A DNA stretch of 64,000 nucleotides from Micromonospora narathiwatensis (GCF_900089605.1 NZ_LT594324.1:2914001-2978000), one strand, 5' to 3'; shown: positions 46,271 to 55,706, counted from the first letter of the stretch. Notes: generated by a model not told the origin, from the sequence alone. Numbers and translations: made by a program.

Positions 46271-48430
46271 TCAGGCGGGCCGCTCGGGCACCGGGAAGGG
46301 GGCCGGCTCGACGTCTATCTCCCGCATCCGGGCGACGTACTCGTGGTAGCGGCGGCTGGCGTCACCGTGTCGCCGAGCGGCCGACAACGCGCTGATCAGC
46401 CCCAGGTGGGCCGGCTCGTCGTAGCCGTCCTCGCCCGTCAACCGCAGGTACCAGCCGATCGCCGCCTCGGTGCGGTCCGACCCCAGACACCGCCGGGCGA
46501 GCCGGTGGATCGCTTCGCGGTGCAGATCGGCCAGGACGGCCCGGGGTTGCCGCACCCAGTCTCCGGCGGTCTCCCCGTCGTCGCAGAGATCGCCGGTGTA
46601 CATGGCCACCACCGCCTCCAGGCGTCGCAGCAGCCGTACCTCGCCGTCCTCGGGGACGCCGCCGGTGGTCGCGGCGTCGTCCGGGCTCGGTCCGCCGCTT
46701 CGCCGGGCCGTCGTCGGGTTCGCGCCGTCCGCCGCGATGGCCGCGCGGGCCGCGTCGTGAAAGCGCAGCGCGTCCACCGCGACGTGCGCCGCGTTGAGCC
46801 GCACGGTCGCCGGGTCGGTGGCGAGGTAGCGGTCCGCGGGATGCCGCCGATCCGGATCGAGTACGCCTCGGACGGTCGAGATGAGGACCGACAGGCGGCG
46901 CAGTGCCACCTCGGCTCGGGCCTCCGGCCACAGCGCGGTGGCCAGGGCCTCGCGGGCAACCGGCTTCCCGAGCTTCCCGGCCACCATCTTGAGCAGGTCA
47001 CGCGCCTTCCGGGACTGCCAACTGCCGGCCGGCACGGGTAGGCCGGCCAGCCGTACGGTGAAGTCGCCCAGGGTCAGCACCTCGACCTCGGGGACCGGGG
47101 TCGGTCCGATCGCCGCCAACGGGCCGGCGACCTGCCAGGCGCCCTCCTGCACGCCGATCTGGTTCAGCCGTTCGTGCGCCATCTCCTCCGCCACCCGGTC
47201 GCCGGAGAGACGCGCCTGCAACAGGGCGTTGGTGGCGAGCGCGAACTCGTTGCCGAGTTCGGCCCAGATCGCCGCCGCCTCGACCAGGCTGGCGTGAAGG
47301 CGGCGCATCGCCCGGGCGGAGGTCGCCGCCGGGCTGACCCGGTGGGCGGCGAGCGCGGCGAGTTCCATGGCCTCGGCCAGGCCGGCGGCGTCCCGGCGAC
47401 GGCCGGCCTCGGTGCGGACCTGTTCGCCGTATCGGAGCGCGGTCTGCGGATCGTCGGAGCAGAGCGCGACCCAGCCCGCGGCGAGTTCGGCGATGGTGGG
47501 CCCGGCGGCGCTCGGCATGGACAGGGCGCGCTCGGCGTACCGCGCCGCCGCCGCCCGGTTGTCGACGTAGCTGATCCGCGCGAGCCCCGCGCACGCCTCG
47601 ACCAGCACCTGCGCGTTGCCGTCCGGCTCGCCCATCGCCAGCGCCGCCTGGTAGGCGGCCACCGCCTGGCGGGCCGCGCCGCGTACCCGGTGCACCCGGG
47701 CGGTCAGCGTCAGCCCGAAGGCGGCCAGCGGCGACCCGGCCCGCTGCCACAGGGCCAGGGCCTCGTCCGCGTCGCCGCGCGCACGGCGCAACTCGCCCAG
47801 CCCCAGCCACGCCTCCGCCCGGTTGTGCAGCGCCAACGCGAGCAGCGTGTGGTGCCCGAGCAACTCGCCGAGCCGGACCGCCTCGCGGAGTTCCTCGACG
47901 GCCGGCCGGTAGCGTCCCTCCTCCACCAGCCGTGAGCCGATGTTGCACCGGATCCGGAGCTGCTGGCCGAAGTCTCCGGCTCGTTCGGCCGCCGCGAGCG
48001 CCCGGGCGTACGCGTGCTCGTTGTCGGCCCGGTCGCCGTCGCCGAACGCGGCCAGCGCCTGTGCCACGTACGCCGCCGCGACCGCGGAGTCGTCCCCGCT
48101 CTGCTCCGCGACGCGGACGGCCTCCTCGGCGAGTTGCCGGGTCCGCGCCTGGTCGCCCTTCGCCCAGCGGGTCGCGGCCCAGCCCGCGAGCACCTGTGCC
48201 CGGTCCGCCAGCATCGACGGCTGATGCTGGTCCGCGGCGTCGACGGTCGCGCGTCGGTAGCAGGCGTCGGCCGCGTCGAACCGCCCCCGTTGGTGCAGCA
48301 GTACGCCGAGACGCCAGGCCAGCGCCGCCGGCAACGGCACCTCCGCCGGCACGTCCGCGAGCTGGCGCAGGGCCTCGTCGTACCGCCCTTCCTGAACGGC
48401 CGTCTCGATCGGGACGAGAACTGCGAGCAT
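46271..48430 (-). CDS. TPR-BTAD transcriptional regulator (SARP-like, reversed order)
   Basis: A 719-residue regulator. The N-terminal ~430 residues are TPR-type helical repeats (for example EALRQLADV, RGRFDAADACYRRA, DNEHAYARALAAAERAG, GELRRARGDADEALALWQ). An OmpR-type winged helix follows (VEVLTLGDFTVRLAGLPVPAGSWQSRKARDLLKMVAGK, then EALATALWPE, ALRRLSVLISTVRGVLDP), and a BTAD domain ends it (YTGDLCDD, LRLTGEDGYDEPAHLGLISALSAARRHGDASRRYHEYVARMREI). AfsR/SARP proteins normally have wHTH-BTAD first and TPR last. It lacks an NB-ARC domain. The target is unknown; the lipoprotein operon is adjacent. Confidence 0.88.
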   Translation of the reverse strand: MLAVLVPIETAVQEGRYDEALRQLADVPAEVPLPAALAWRLGVLLHQRGRFDAADACYRRATVDAADQHQPSMLADRAQVLAGWAATRWAKGDQARTRQLAEEAVRVAEQSGDDSAVAAAYVAQALAAFGDGDRADNEHAYARALAAAERAGDFGQQLRIRCNIGSRLVEEGRYRPAVEELREAVRLGELLGHHTLLALALHNRAEAWLGLGELRRARGDADEALALWQRAGSPLAAFGLTLTARVHRVRGAARQAVAAYQAALAMGEPDGNAQVLVEACAGLARISYVDNRAAAARYAERALSMPSAAGPTIAELAAGWVALCSDDPQTALRYGEQVRTEAGRRRDAAGLAEAMELAALAAHRVSPAATSARAMRRLHASLVEAAAIWAELGNEFALATNALLQARLSGDRVAEEMAHERLNQIGVQEGAWQVAGPLAAIGPTPVPEVEVLTLGDFTVRLAGLPVPAGSWQSRKARDLLKMVAGKLGKPVAREALATALWPEARAEVALRRLSVLISTVRGVLDPDRRHPADRYLATDPATVRLNAAHVAVDALRFHDAARAAIAADGANPTTARRSGGPSPDDAATTGGVPEDGEVRLLRRLEAVVAMYTGDLCDDGETAGDWVRQPRAVLADLHREAIHRLARRCLGSDRTEAAIGWYLRLTGEDGYDEPAHLGLISALSAARRHGDASRRYHEYVARMREIDVEPAPFPVPERPA

Positions 48431-48505
48431 GTCAGCACCACCCGCGCCGGCGGTAACGGCGGAAGGTTGTCGACCGTGCGCGACAACCCGCGGTCGCGGG
48501 GCCCA

Positions 48506-48616
48506 CTACCGGTGGCCGGGTCTTTGCCGGTGGTCCTTCACGACGGCCACGCCGATGCGGCAGGGGCCGAACGGTCCGGCCGGGACCAGCCCGACGACGG
48601 GAACCCGAGAGGGCAT
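48506..48616 (-). CDS. candidate 36-residue peptide upstream of the TPR regulator
   Basis: An ORF opening MPSRVPVVGLVPAGPFGPCR follows AAGGAG by five bases, one of the better ribosome-binding sites here, with a TATGCT -10-like hexamer at 48656-48661. The middle is hydrophobic and Pro/Gly-rich with one Cys; the tail is basic (KDHRQRPGHR). It ends 75 bases before the TPR-BTAD gene on the same strand. It could be a leader ORF or a small peptide. Apart from it, 48431-48764 holds no gene. Confidence 0.4.
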   Translation of the reverse strand: MPSRVPVVGLVPAGPFGPCRIGVAVVKDHRQRPGHR

Positions 48617-48764
48617 CGCTTCTCCTTGAACCGGGGAGATACCACCGATTTTCGCAGCATAGGCCGCCCGTACCAAGCTGGGATCGGTGCTACCTCGAAT
48701 CCCGATCACCGACACCGTGACCGGGGCGGTCGCCCGGCCGCGTCGCGGGCCCGCGAGCCGCCGG

Positions 48765-49169
48765 TCACTGGCGTGCGATCCGGGGCGGTGACACCGGGTT
48801 GCCGGTCACCGCGTCCACCACGTGCCGATCGCCGAGCGGCTGTTCGAGCCGCACCCGCACCCATCGCACCTCGGCGTGGTCGTCGCCCGACCACCACAGT
48901 GTCGGCTGGCGCGCGGTCACGTGCAGGATCACCCGGTCGTCCTCGTAGTCGGCGTCGGAGCGCACGATCGCGAAGTCGGGGTGCACCTCGACGCGCGCGT
49001 AGAGGAGTCGAGGGTCGCCGCTCGTGTTGTAGGAGTTGACCGACAACTCCTGCTCCTGCCCGCGACGCACGGCGGTCACCGTCGCGAACACGCAGATCAG
49101 CAGGACCGCGACGACCGCGCCCGCGACGAACATCTTCCGCTTCGGCATACGCATCCGCTCGCCGGCCAT
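48765..49169 (-). CDS. Small single-pass membrane protein of unknown function
   Basis: A 134-residue protein: basic start, one helix (about 14-34), then an external beta-rich domain (about 40-130, LLYARVEVHPDFAIVRSDADYEDDRVILHVTARQPTLWW...). Cys26 lies in the helix (LLICVFA) and could be lipidated but lacks a normal lipobox. GGAGG precedes ATG 49169. Not recognised. Confidence 0.75.
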   Translation of the reverse strand: MAGERMRMPKRKMFVAGAVVAVLLICVFATVTAVRRGQEQELSVNSYNTSGDPRLLYARVEVHPDFAIVRSDADYEDDRVILHVTARQPTLWWSGDDHAEVRWVRVRLEQPLGDRHVVDAVTGNPVSPPRIARQ

Positions 49170-49297
49170 GGGACCTCCGTCCGAACTGCACGAGGTGGTG
49201 ACTCAGTCTCGACGCGGCCGGTGACGCGGGCAAGACTCCCGCTCGGCCTGCCACGGAATAATCGACGCCGAGACGTTGCAGGACGCCGGAGGTCGGG

Positions 49298-50566
49298 ATG
49301 GTCCAGGAGGAGATCCGCCGGCGCAATCTCGGCGCGCTGCTGCGACACGTACACCTGGACGGGTCGCTCTCCCGCGCCGCGCTGGCCGAGCGGATGGGGC
49401 TGAACCGCAGCACCATCATGGCGCTGACCGCCGAGCTCACCGCGGCCGGTTCGGTCCGGGAGGAGGTGCCCACGGACACCGGACGGGCGGGTCGGCCGTC
49501 GCTGGTGGTGCGGCCCGAGTCCACTCGGGTGTACGTGCTGGCGTTCGACGTCGCCGTGGACTGGCTGGTCGCCGCCCGGGTCGGGCTGGGCGGGGTCGTC
49601 CTGGACCGCCGGTGGGCGGCTCGGCCGCGTGCCGGGGCCGACCTCGACCGGGTGGTCGAGGTCCTCGCCGGGTTCGGTCGCCAGCTGCACGACGCGGCGC
49701 CGCCGGGCTCGGTGTGCGCCGGCGTCGGCGCGTCGTACTGCGGGATGATCCGACCGGGCGACGGCATGGTCCGCTTCGGACCCGACATGGGCTGGGTGGA
49801 CCAGGCGTTCGGTGCCGAACTCGGCCACCGGCTGGGCCTCGGCCTGCCGGTGCCGGTGGGCAACGAGGCGCATCTCGGGGCGGTGGCCGAGCATCAGCGC
49901 GGGGCGGGCGTCGGCTTCCAGAACCTGATCTACCTGCATGGGGACGTCGGTGTGGGCGGCGGGATCATCGTCGGCGGCAAGCTGTTGGACGGCGAGGGCG
50001 GGTACGGCTGCGAGCTGGGGCACATGGTGGTGAACCCGTACGCGGGGCGGCCCTGCGGATGCGGCTCGCACGGCTGTCTCGAGGCGGAGGTCGGCGAACG
50101 TGCCCTGCTCGACGCGGCCGGACGGCCCGCCGACCTGATCGGCCGCGACGCGCTACGCGCCGTGGTCGGCGACGCCGACCGGGGCGATGTCTCGGCCCAG
50201 GACGCGCTCCACCGTATCGGTGACTGGCTCGGCATCGGCGTGGCGAACCTGATCAACCTCTTCAACCCGGGCGTCGTGATCTTCGGCGGCATGCTGCGCG
50301 ACGTGTACCCGGGCGCGGCGGAGCCGGTCCGCGCCCGGATCGCCCGCCATGTGCTGCCGGTCGCCAAGGAGCGGGTACGCCTTCGTACGTCGGCGCTCGG
50401 CGACGATGCCACGCTGGTCGGTGCCGCCGAACTCGGCTTCTCGCGGCTGCTGGCCGACCCGCTGGGGGTGCTCGCCGGGGCGGAGACCCGGGACGGGCGA
50501 CGACGCCGAGCCGGCGGCCGGCGCGTCACCCGGCCCGTCGCCGGCCGGCCCGGCCCGCCGGCCTGA
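49298..50566 (+). CDS. ROK-family transcriptional regulator
   Basis: A 422-residue ROK protein: N-terminal winged helix (LGALLRHVHLDGSLSRAALAERMGLNRSTIMALTAEL), then a sugar-kinase-like fold with GGGIIVGGKLLDGEGGYGCELGH and the zinc motif CGCGSHGCLE. ROK repressors respond to sugars or their phosphates. The C-terminal ~40 residues are basic and disordered. The convergent five-bladed propeller gene starts four bases away at its 3' end. ATG 49298 follows GGAGG. Confidence 0.92.
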   Translation: MVQEEIRRRNLGALLRHVHLDGSLSRAALAERMGLNRSTIMALTAELTAAGSVREEVPTDTGRAGRPSLVVRPESTRVYVLAFDVAVDWLVAARVGLGGVVLDRRWAARPRAGADLDRVVEVLAGFGRQLHDAAPPGSVCAGVGASYCGMIRPGDGMVRFGPDMGWVDQAFGAELGHRLGLGLPVPVGNEAHLGAVAEHQRGAGVGFQNLIYLHGDVGVGGGIIVGGKLLDGEGGYGCELGHMVVNPYAGRPCGCGSHGCLEAEVGERALLDAAGRPADLIGRDALRAVVGDADRGDVSAQDALHRIGDWLGIGVANLINLFNPGVVIFGGMLRDVYPGAAEPVRARIARHVLPVAKERVRLRTSALGDDATLVGAAELGFSRLLADPLGVLAGAETRDGRRRRAGGRRVTRPVAGRPGPPA

Positions 50567-50569
50567 GTC

Positions 50570-51736
50570 CTACGGCCTGCCGACGATGTTCCAGCGGACC
50601 AGGCTGCCGCCCTCGGGCGGGTCGTTCGGGGTCACGATGCCTCGGACGTCGCCGAGGAGCTGCCAGGAGGGCATGTCGTAACCGCAGCTGAGGCCGTCCC
50701 GGCCGTAGATCAACGGGGTCGGTGCGACCGACCAGGTCACGGCGTCCGCGCTACGCGCGATGCCGACCACCGTCTGGGTGTCCGTACGACCGCACTCTCC
50801 GCTGGCTCCCGAGAACGCCTCGAAGATGATGTACCAGTAGCCGTCGGGCTCACGGGTCATGTCGGCCTTGCCCACCCCGTAGTTGGCCCAGTCCGGGGTC
50901 GGCGACAGGTTGATCCTCTGGCGGACGCCGGTGTACTCGTGGTCCAGCGTGTCGAGCCGGACCACCCCGCGCATCTGGTTCATCCGCCCGGTCGCGTCGT
51001 GCCCGTGGAACGTCAGGAGATAGCCGGTCCCGTCCTTTTCGATGTCGGGCGTCCCGATCTCGTCGTCCCACGCACCGACCGCCCCGGGGCTGAGCAGGAG
51101 CGAGCTGTTCGACCAGTTGTGCCCGTCGGTGCTGGTGACATATCGAATGGAGTGCAGGCTTCGTCCCTGTCCGGGGCCGGCGTAGTCCGGGTCGTGGTCA
51201 CGCTGCTCGAACACCATCACGAGGCGGTCTCCGTCGGCGATGACGTCCGGCGCGTACACCCAGGTGCTCTCGACGCTGTCGTCGAAGCGGCAACTCTGAC
51301 CCTGCTGGACCGTCTGCAGGGCGGACAACGGGCGGCCCCCGTTCACCGGCGTCCACGTGGCGCCCTGGTCGTTCGAGGTCGCCAGCGCCACACCCTGCGG
51401 GATGGAGCAGGAGTCCCCCGCCGGGCTGACGAAGGTCCGGTAGTACATCAGGTACTGCCCGTTCCAGATGATCGAGGTGGTCTCGGCGTGACCGCCGATG
51501 GCGTCGGGAAACGGGGACCCGCTCGGCCGGGACAGGGTTGCCGCCCCGTTGAACAGGTCGGCCGCCGTGGCTGGGGGCCCGCTGCCGGCCAGATCCGGGT
51601 CGGACACAGCTCCAATTCTGGACCACGCCGCCGCCGAATCGAGTTCGAACGGCCGCACACCGGCGATTCGGCCGATGATCGTCGCGACTGAAAGGGCGAC
51701 GAGCAGGACGGCCAAACCTCGCATCTTCTTCGTCAT
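50570..51736 (-). CDS. Secreted five-bladed beta-propeller protein (GH43/GH130-like fold)
   Basis: A 388-residue exported protein. After a membrane or signal helix (about 6-25), repeated motifs of glycosidase five-bladed propellers follow: ETTSIIWNGQYLMYYRTF, QGVALATSNDQGATWTPV, STWVYAPDVIADGDRLVMVFEQRD, SIRYVTSTDGHNWS, DEIGTPDIEKDGTGYLLTFHGH, ADMTREPDGYWYIIFEA. Acidic residues at blade centres (DAIGGH, YAPDVI, EIGTPD) fit a catalytic pocket, but family assignment is uncertain. GGAGAG precedes ATG 51736. Convergent with the ROK gene. Confidence 0.8.
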   Translation of the reverse strand: MTKKMRGLAVLLVALSVATIIGRIAGVRPFELDSAAAWSRIGAVSDPDLAGSGPPATAADLFNGAATLSRPSGSPFPDAIGGHAETTSIIWNGQYLMYYRTFVSPAGDSCSIPQGVALATSNDQGATWTPVNGGRPLSALQTVQQGQSCRFDDSVESTWVYAPDVIADGDRLVMVFEQRDHDPDYAGPGQGRSLHSIRYVTSTDGHNWSNSSLLLSPGAVGAWDDEIGTPDIEKDGTGYLLTFHGHDATGRMNQMRGVVRLDTLDHEYTGVRQRINLSPTPDWANYGVGKADMTREPDGYWYIIFEAFSGASGECGRTDTQTVVGIARSADAVTWSVAPTPLIYGRDGLSCGYDMPSWQLLGDVRGIVTPNDPPEGGSLVRWNIVGRP

Positions 51737-52026
51737 GTCTCTCCACGCCGGTTCGGACGCATCGGGGGCATTGTCGGGAAAACTGTTGAGGCACAACCCG
51801 GCCCGCCGCCGTTTCACGCGGTGGCCGGCCTTTCCGGGGTACGGCGTGAAGAGTAGTGCGCGCACCCCGAAAACTGCGACCGCGCGATTACATGGAGTGC
51901 AATTCATTACACCCAGATCGGCAGGCGCGAACAGCGACCGGGGCACGGGTCCGTATCCGGGGCGAACCGCCCGACGATGCCCTCAGCCGGCCATCGCGCC
52001 GAGACGGTGCGGGAATCCCGAGGGCC
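51737..52026. other. intergenic region without a gene
   Basis: These 290 bases hold the promoter of the propeller gene and an A+T-richer patch near 51890-51915 with two ATTACA copies. No ORF, terminator or RNA gene is convincing. Confidence 0.6.
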
Positions 52027-52557
52027 TCACCGGCGGGGCAGCCCGGCCAGCCAGCGGTCCAACTCGGCCGGGGAACGAAACAGCAGCACCGGCGGTCCGT
52101 ACGGGTCCCGCTGCCACGCCCGCATCCGCCGCCGGGCCCGGGCGAACGCGAAGACGTGCCACACCAGAATCGAGTCGTGGGACAGCACGCTGCCCAGCGA
52201 CTCGCGGTTGCCGTTGCAGATCTCCTCCCCCGTCACCAGCCGGCGCCCGGTGCGGCGCAGCAGCCGCCAGAACGAGAACCAGCGCGGGTAGTCGAGGCCG
52301 ACCACCAGGTCGGCGCGCGCCAGCGGCACGTCCCGCCACCCGTGGTACGCGCCGTCGAGGATCCAGCGGTCCCGCTGGCAGATCCCCTCGATCCGGCTAC
52401 GCTGGCGCGCGACCGGCACCTCCACCCAGCCGGGCTGCCAGAGCAGGTCGTCGACCGGATACCACGGCAACCCGAGACGCTCGGCCAACCGCGCCGCGAG
52501 GGTGGACTTGCCGGCACCGTACACGCCGTAGACGAGGATCCGGCGTGGCCCGCTCAT
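52027..52557 (-). CDS. P-loop small-molecule kinase (adenylate-kinase-like)
   Basis: A 176-residue AAA/adenylate-kinase-like protein: Walker A YGVYGAGKST at residues 9-18, then PWYPVDDLLWQPGW, RDRWILDGAYHGWRD and LVVGLDYPRWFSFWRLLRRT, the pattern of topology-modulation FlaR-type kinases. Substrate unknown. It starts 10 bases after the epimerase stop and belongs to the same operon. Confidence 0.82.
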   Translation of the reverse strand: MSGPRRILVYGVYGAGKSTLAARLAERLGLPWYPVDDLLWQPGWVEVPVARQRSRIEGICQRDRWILDGAYHGWRDVPLARADLVVGLDYPRWFSFWRLLRRTGRRLVTGEEICNGNRESLGSVLSHDSILVWHVFAFARARRRMRAWQRDPYGPPVLLFRSPAELDRWLAGLPRR

Positions 52558-52567
52558 CGTCGACGCG

Positions 52568-53479
52568 TCAGCGGCCGGCGGGGTCCACGTGGTCCCGCCA
52601 GGAGTGCCGCGGCTCGTAGCCCAGCACCCGCCGCGCCTTGTCGATGCTGAGCAGGGTCTCGTGCTCGCCGAGCTGCTTGCGGACCTCGACACCCGGGTAG
52701 ACCTCGGCCATGAGGCTGGCGCTGGACCGGCTCATCACGGTGTCCGCGTTGGCGATGATGAAGACCTCGGCGCCGGGCCGGCCGTGGGCGAGCGCCCGCT
52801 CGACCGCCTGGGCCCCGTCGCGGGCGTCGATGTAGCCCCACAGGTTCCACCGGCGCAGCCGTGGGTCGGCGTCGAAGGACGGGAACCGGGCGTAGTCCTC
52901 GACGTCCATGACGTTGGAGAACCGCAGGCCGACCATGACCAGCTCGGGATCCCACCGGCAGAAGTGCCGCGCCATCTCCTCCTCGAGCGCCTTGTTCAGG
53001 GAATAGGTCGACTCCGGGCGGGGCGGGTAGCCCTCGTCGACCGGCGCGTACGGCGGCGGGGTGTCGAACGGCAGCCCGAGCACCGTCTCGCTCGACGCCC
53101 ACACCACCCGCTTGATCCCCGCTGCCCGGGCCGCCGCGAAGACGTTGTACGTCGCCGCGGAGTTGTTCGCGTAGGTGGTCGCGTTGGGCAGCAGCCCGGG
53201 AGCCGGCACCGCCGCCAGGTGCACGATCGCCTCGACCCTGCCGGCGTGCTCGTCGGCGCCGCCGGTGAACGCCTCCACCACCTGCCCGTAGTCGGTGAGG
53301 TCGACGAGGAGGAACTCGCCGTCGACGTCGCGGGGGTCGCGCCCGCCGGCGCGGTCCACCGCCAGCACGTCCACGCCCACGTCGCGCAGGTGCGCGACCA
53401 CGGCGCGACCGAGTTTGCCGGCGGCCCCGGTGACGACGACGCGCTTGGGAGGTGCGGATCCGAGAACGGGTTGAGCCAT
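52568..53479 (-). CDS. NAD-dependent epimerase/dehydratase (extended SDR)
   Basis: A 303-residue extended SDR: Rossmann motif VVTGAAGKLG, acidic residue after strand 2 (AVDRAGG), DLTDYGQVVEAF, HLAAVPAPG, and active-site YxxxK in STYSLNKALEEE with WASSE. Typically acts on nucleotide sugars or uronate; substrate not readable. It precedes the P-loop kinase. Confidence 0.88.
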   Translation of the reverse strand: MAQPVLGSAPPKRVVVTGAAGKLGRAVVAHLRDVGVDVLAVDRAGGRDPRDVDGEFLLVDLTDYGQVVEAFTGGADEHAGRVEAIVHLAAVPAPGLLPNATTYANNSAATYNVFAAARAAGIKRVVWASSETVLGLPFDTPPPYAPVDEGYPPRPESTYSLNKALEEEMARHFCRWDPELVMVGLRFSNVMDVEDYARFPSFDADPRLRRWNLWGYIDARDGAQAVERALAHGRPGAEVFIIANADTVMSRSSASLMAEVYPGVEVRKQLGEHETLLSIDKARRVLGYEPRHSWRDHVDPAGR

Positions 53480-53582
53480 GGTCACATCTTTCCCTGTCCT
53501 GCCCCGTGCCGCGCGCGGGGGTGGCGTCCACCTGATCTTCGTCCTCACTCGACGCGCACGTCGTCCCTGGCCGCGGCGGCGG

Positions 53583-54089
53583 TCAGCGACAGCCGAGGAG
53601 GATGCCGCGCATCGAACCCGTTCCGTGCCGGTCCGCGTCGCTCGACATCGCGGCCACCTCGCGCAGAACGGCTTCGACGTCGACTCCGGCCCGCCGGGCC
53701 CGGTCGCACAGGTCCCGCAGTGCCAGGATCTCATCGCGCGGGTCCGCGCCCTGGTCGCAGGCGGAGAGGTGGATGAGACGGGCCCGGAACTCCTCGGCCG
53801 TGTCCCAGTCGGGGGGCAGGTGAGCCGCCCACCGGAACGACGGGTACCGGTCGAACAGGTGCCGGGTCGCGGCACGGGCGGTCTCGTCGCCCGCGGCGTA
53901 CAGGTCGATGGCGGCGCGGAGAACCGTCTCGGCCTGGTCGTCCACGGCGAGTGCCGCGAGATCCGCCTGGACGGCGTCGCCCAGGTTCTTGAACCTGTCG
54001 AGATCCGCCACGTCCACCGGCCTGATGGCCACCGGCCGGTAGGCGGCGTCCAGGCGCGCCATCTCGCGTTCGACATCCACGAGATCCAT
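53583..54089 (-). CDS. Conserved soluble protein of unknown function
   Basis: A 168-residue protein, mostly helical, opening MDLVDVEREMARLDAAYRP and ending GTGSMRGILLGCR. Motifs such as FKNLGDAVQADLAALAVDDQAE and EILALRDLCDRARRAGVDVEAVLREVA suggest an all-helical fold. AGGAAGGAC precedes ATG 54089. No family recognised. Confidence 0.75.
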   Translation of the reverse strand: MDLVDVEREMARLDAAYRPVAIRPVDVADLDRFKNLGDAVQADLAALAVDDQAETVLRAAIDLYAAGDETARAATRHLFDRYPSFRWAAHLPPDWDTAEEFRARLIHLSACDQGADPRDEILALRDLCDRARRAGVDVEAVLREVAAMSSDADRHGTGSMRGILLGCR

Positions 54090-54176
54090 GCGTCCTTCCT
54101 AGCCCATCGGGGCCAGTGCTCACCCGGTCAGGACGAACCGCCGCCGGGCAACGCCCTCCGGCATCGACGGACATCG

Positions 54177-54205
54177 TTGACGTCTTAGTTAAGGCTCTTT
54201 AATAT
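54177..54205 (+). promoter_or_regulatory. consensus promoter of the chitinase gene
   Basis: TTGACG (54177-54182) and TAATAT (54200-54205) are 17 bases apart, almost a perfect vegetative promoter. The spacer and -10 are very A+T-rich (TTAGTTAAGG...TTTAATATTTT), unusual for this genome. The leader to the ATG at 54323 is about 110 bases. Confidence 0.8.
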
Positions 54206-54322
54206 TTTGCCTACCTCGAGGAAGACCACGTTGCCCCACCCGTACGCCCGGCCCGGTGGCTGGCCGAATCCGGCCCCGGCCGGGCGACACGGTGCCGCGA
54301 CCCACCAACGGGAAGGCCCTCG

Positions 54323-55699
54323 ATGTCCTCACCACGCCCCCGCCACCGTTCCGCCCTGGCCGCCGGCCTGCTCGCGCTGGCCACCGCCGGCGCCACCCTG
54401 GCCCTCACCCCGGCCGCCGCCGACGCCGCGGTCCTGCCCAACAACTTCAAGAGCGTCGGCTACATGCCATCCTGGAGCGGCAGCGTCAACACCATCCAGT
54501 ACGGCAAGCTCACCCACATCAACTACGCGTTCGCGCTGCCCAACAGCGACGGCAGCCTGCGCCCGGTGGACAACCCCAGCAAACTCTCCTCGCTGGTGTC
54601 GCTCGGGCACGCCAACAACGTCAAGGTGTCGATCGCGATCGGCGGCTGGAACGACGGCGACGACTCCGCCTTCGAGGCCCTCGCCGCCAACTCCGGCGCC
54701 CGGGGCGCGTTCGTCACCAACGTGGTCAACTTCGTCAACCAGTACAACCTCGACGGCGTCGACATCGACTGGGAGTACCCCGACCCCGGTGCCTCGGCCA
54801 ACAACTACTCGCTGTTGATGCAGCAGCTCAGCAGCGCGCTGCACAGCCGCGGCAAGCTGCTCACCGCCGCCGTGGTCTCGGAGGGCTACTACGTGCAGGG
54901 CGTACCGACGGCGGTGTTCGGCTACGTCGACTGGCTCAACATCATGGCGTACGACGGCGGCAGCCCACACGCCAACTACGACTGGTCGATCAACAGCGTG
55001 AACGGGTGGAAGTCGCGCGGTCTGCCGGCCAGCAAGGCGGTGCTCGGCGTGCCCTTCTACAGCCGGCCCGGCTACTACACCTATTCCGCGCTGGTCGGCA
55101 TGGACCCGGCGAACGCCAACCGGGACTGCACCACCGCCGGTGGCGCGCAGCAGTGCTACAACGGCGTACCGACCATCAAGCGCAAGACCCAGTGGGCGCT
55201 GGCCAACGCCGGCGGCATGATGAACTGGGAACTCTCCCAGGACACCACCGGCTCGACCTCGCTGGTCAGCGCGATCTACGACACGGTCATGGGCGGCACC
55301 CCGCCGCCGAGCGGGCGGACCGGCCCGATCACCGGCATCGCCGGCAAGTGTGTCGACGTGGCCGCGGCCGGCACCGCCAACGGCACCGCCATCCAGCTCT
55401 ACACCTGCAACGGCACCGCCGCGCAGAACTGGACCGTGGGCACCGACGGCACGCTCCGCGCCCTGGGCAAGTGCGCCGACGTGACCAGCGGCTCCACCGC
55501 CAACGGGGCGAAGATCCAGCTCTGGGACTGCAACGGCACCGGCGCCCAGGTCTGGCAGGCCCAGTCCAACGGCACGCTGCGCAACCCGCAGTCGAACAAG
55601 TGCCTGGACGCCACGGACAACAGCTCCGCCGACGGCACCCGCCTGCAGATCTGGGACTGTTTCGGCGGTGCCAACCAGGTCTGGCGCCTGCCGGCCTGA
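54323..55699 (+). CDS. Secreted GH18 chitinase with ricin-type lectin domain
   Basis: A 458-residue exported chitinase. Signal peptide 1-36 (ending AAADAAVLP). The GH18 barrel (about 40-335) has the catalytic DGVDIDWEYP with Glu151 as proton donor and Asp147/Asp149 before it, plus SIAIGGW and MAYDGG. After a Pro-rich hinge a ricin-B-type beta-trefoil (about 337-458) carries three QxW-type repeats (AAQNWTV, GAQVWQA, ANQVWRL) that bind carbohydrate. ATG 54323 follows GGGAAGG. Confidence 0.96.
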   Translation: MSSPRPRHRSALAAGLLALATAGATLALTPAAADAAVLPNNFKSVGYMPSWSGSVNTIQYGKLTHINYAFALPNSDGSLRPVDNPSKLSSLVSLGHANNVKVSIAIGGWNDGDDSAFEALAANSGARGAFVTNVVNFVNQYNLDGVDIDWEYPDPGASANNYSLLMQQLSSALHSRGKLLTAAVVSEGYYVQGVPTAVFGYVDWLNIMAYDGGSPHANYDWSINSVNGWKSRGLPASKAVLGVPFYSRPGYYTYSALVGMDPANANRDCTTAGGAQQCYNGVPTIKRKTQWALANAGGMMNWELSQDTTGSTSLVSAIYDTVMGGTPPPSGRTGPITGIAGKCVDVAAAGTANGTAIQLYTCNGTAAQNWTVGTDGTLRALGKCADVTSGSTANGAKIQLWDCNGTGAQVWQAQSNGTLRNPQSNKCLDATDNSSADGTRLQIWDCFGGANQVWRLPA

Positions 55700-55706
55700 C
55701 CCCATC

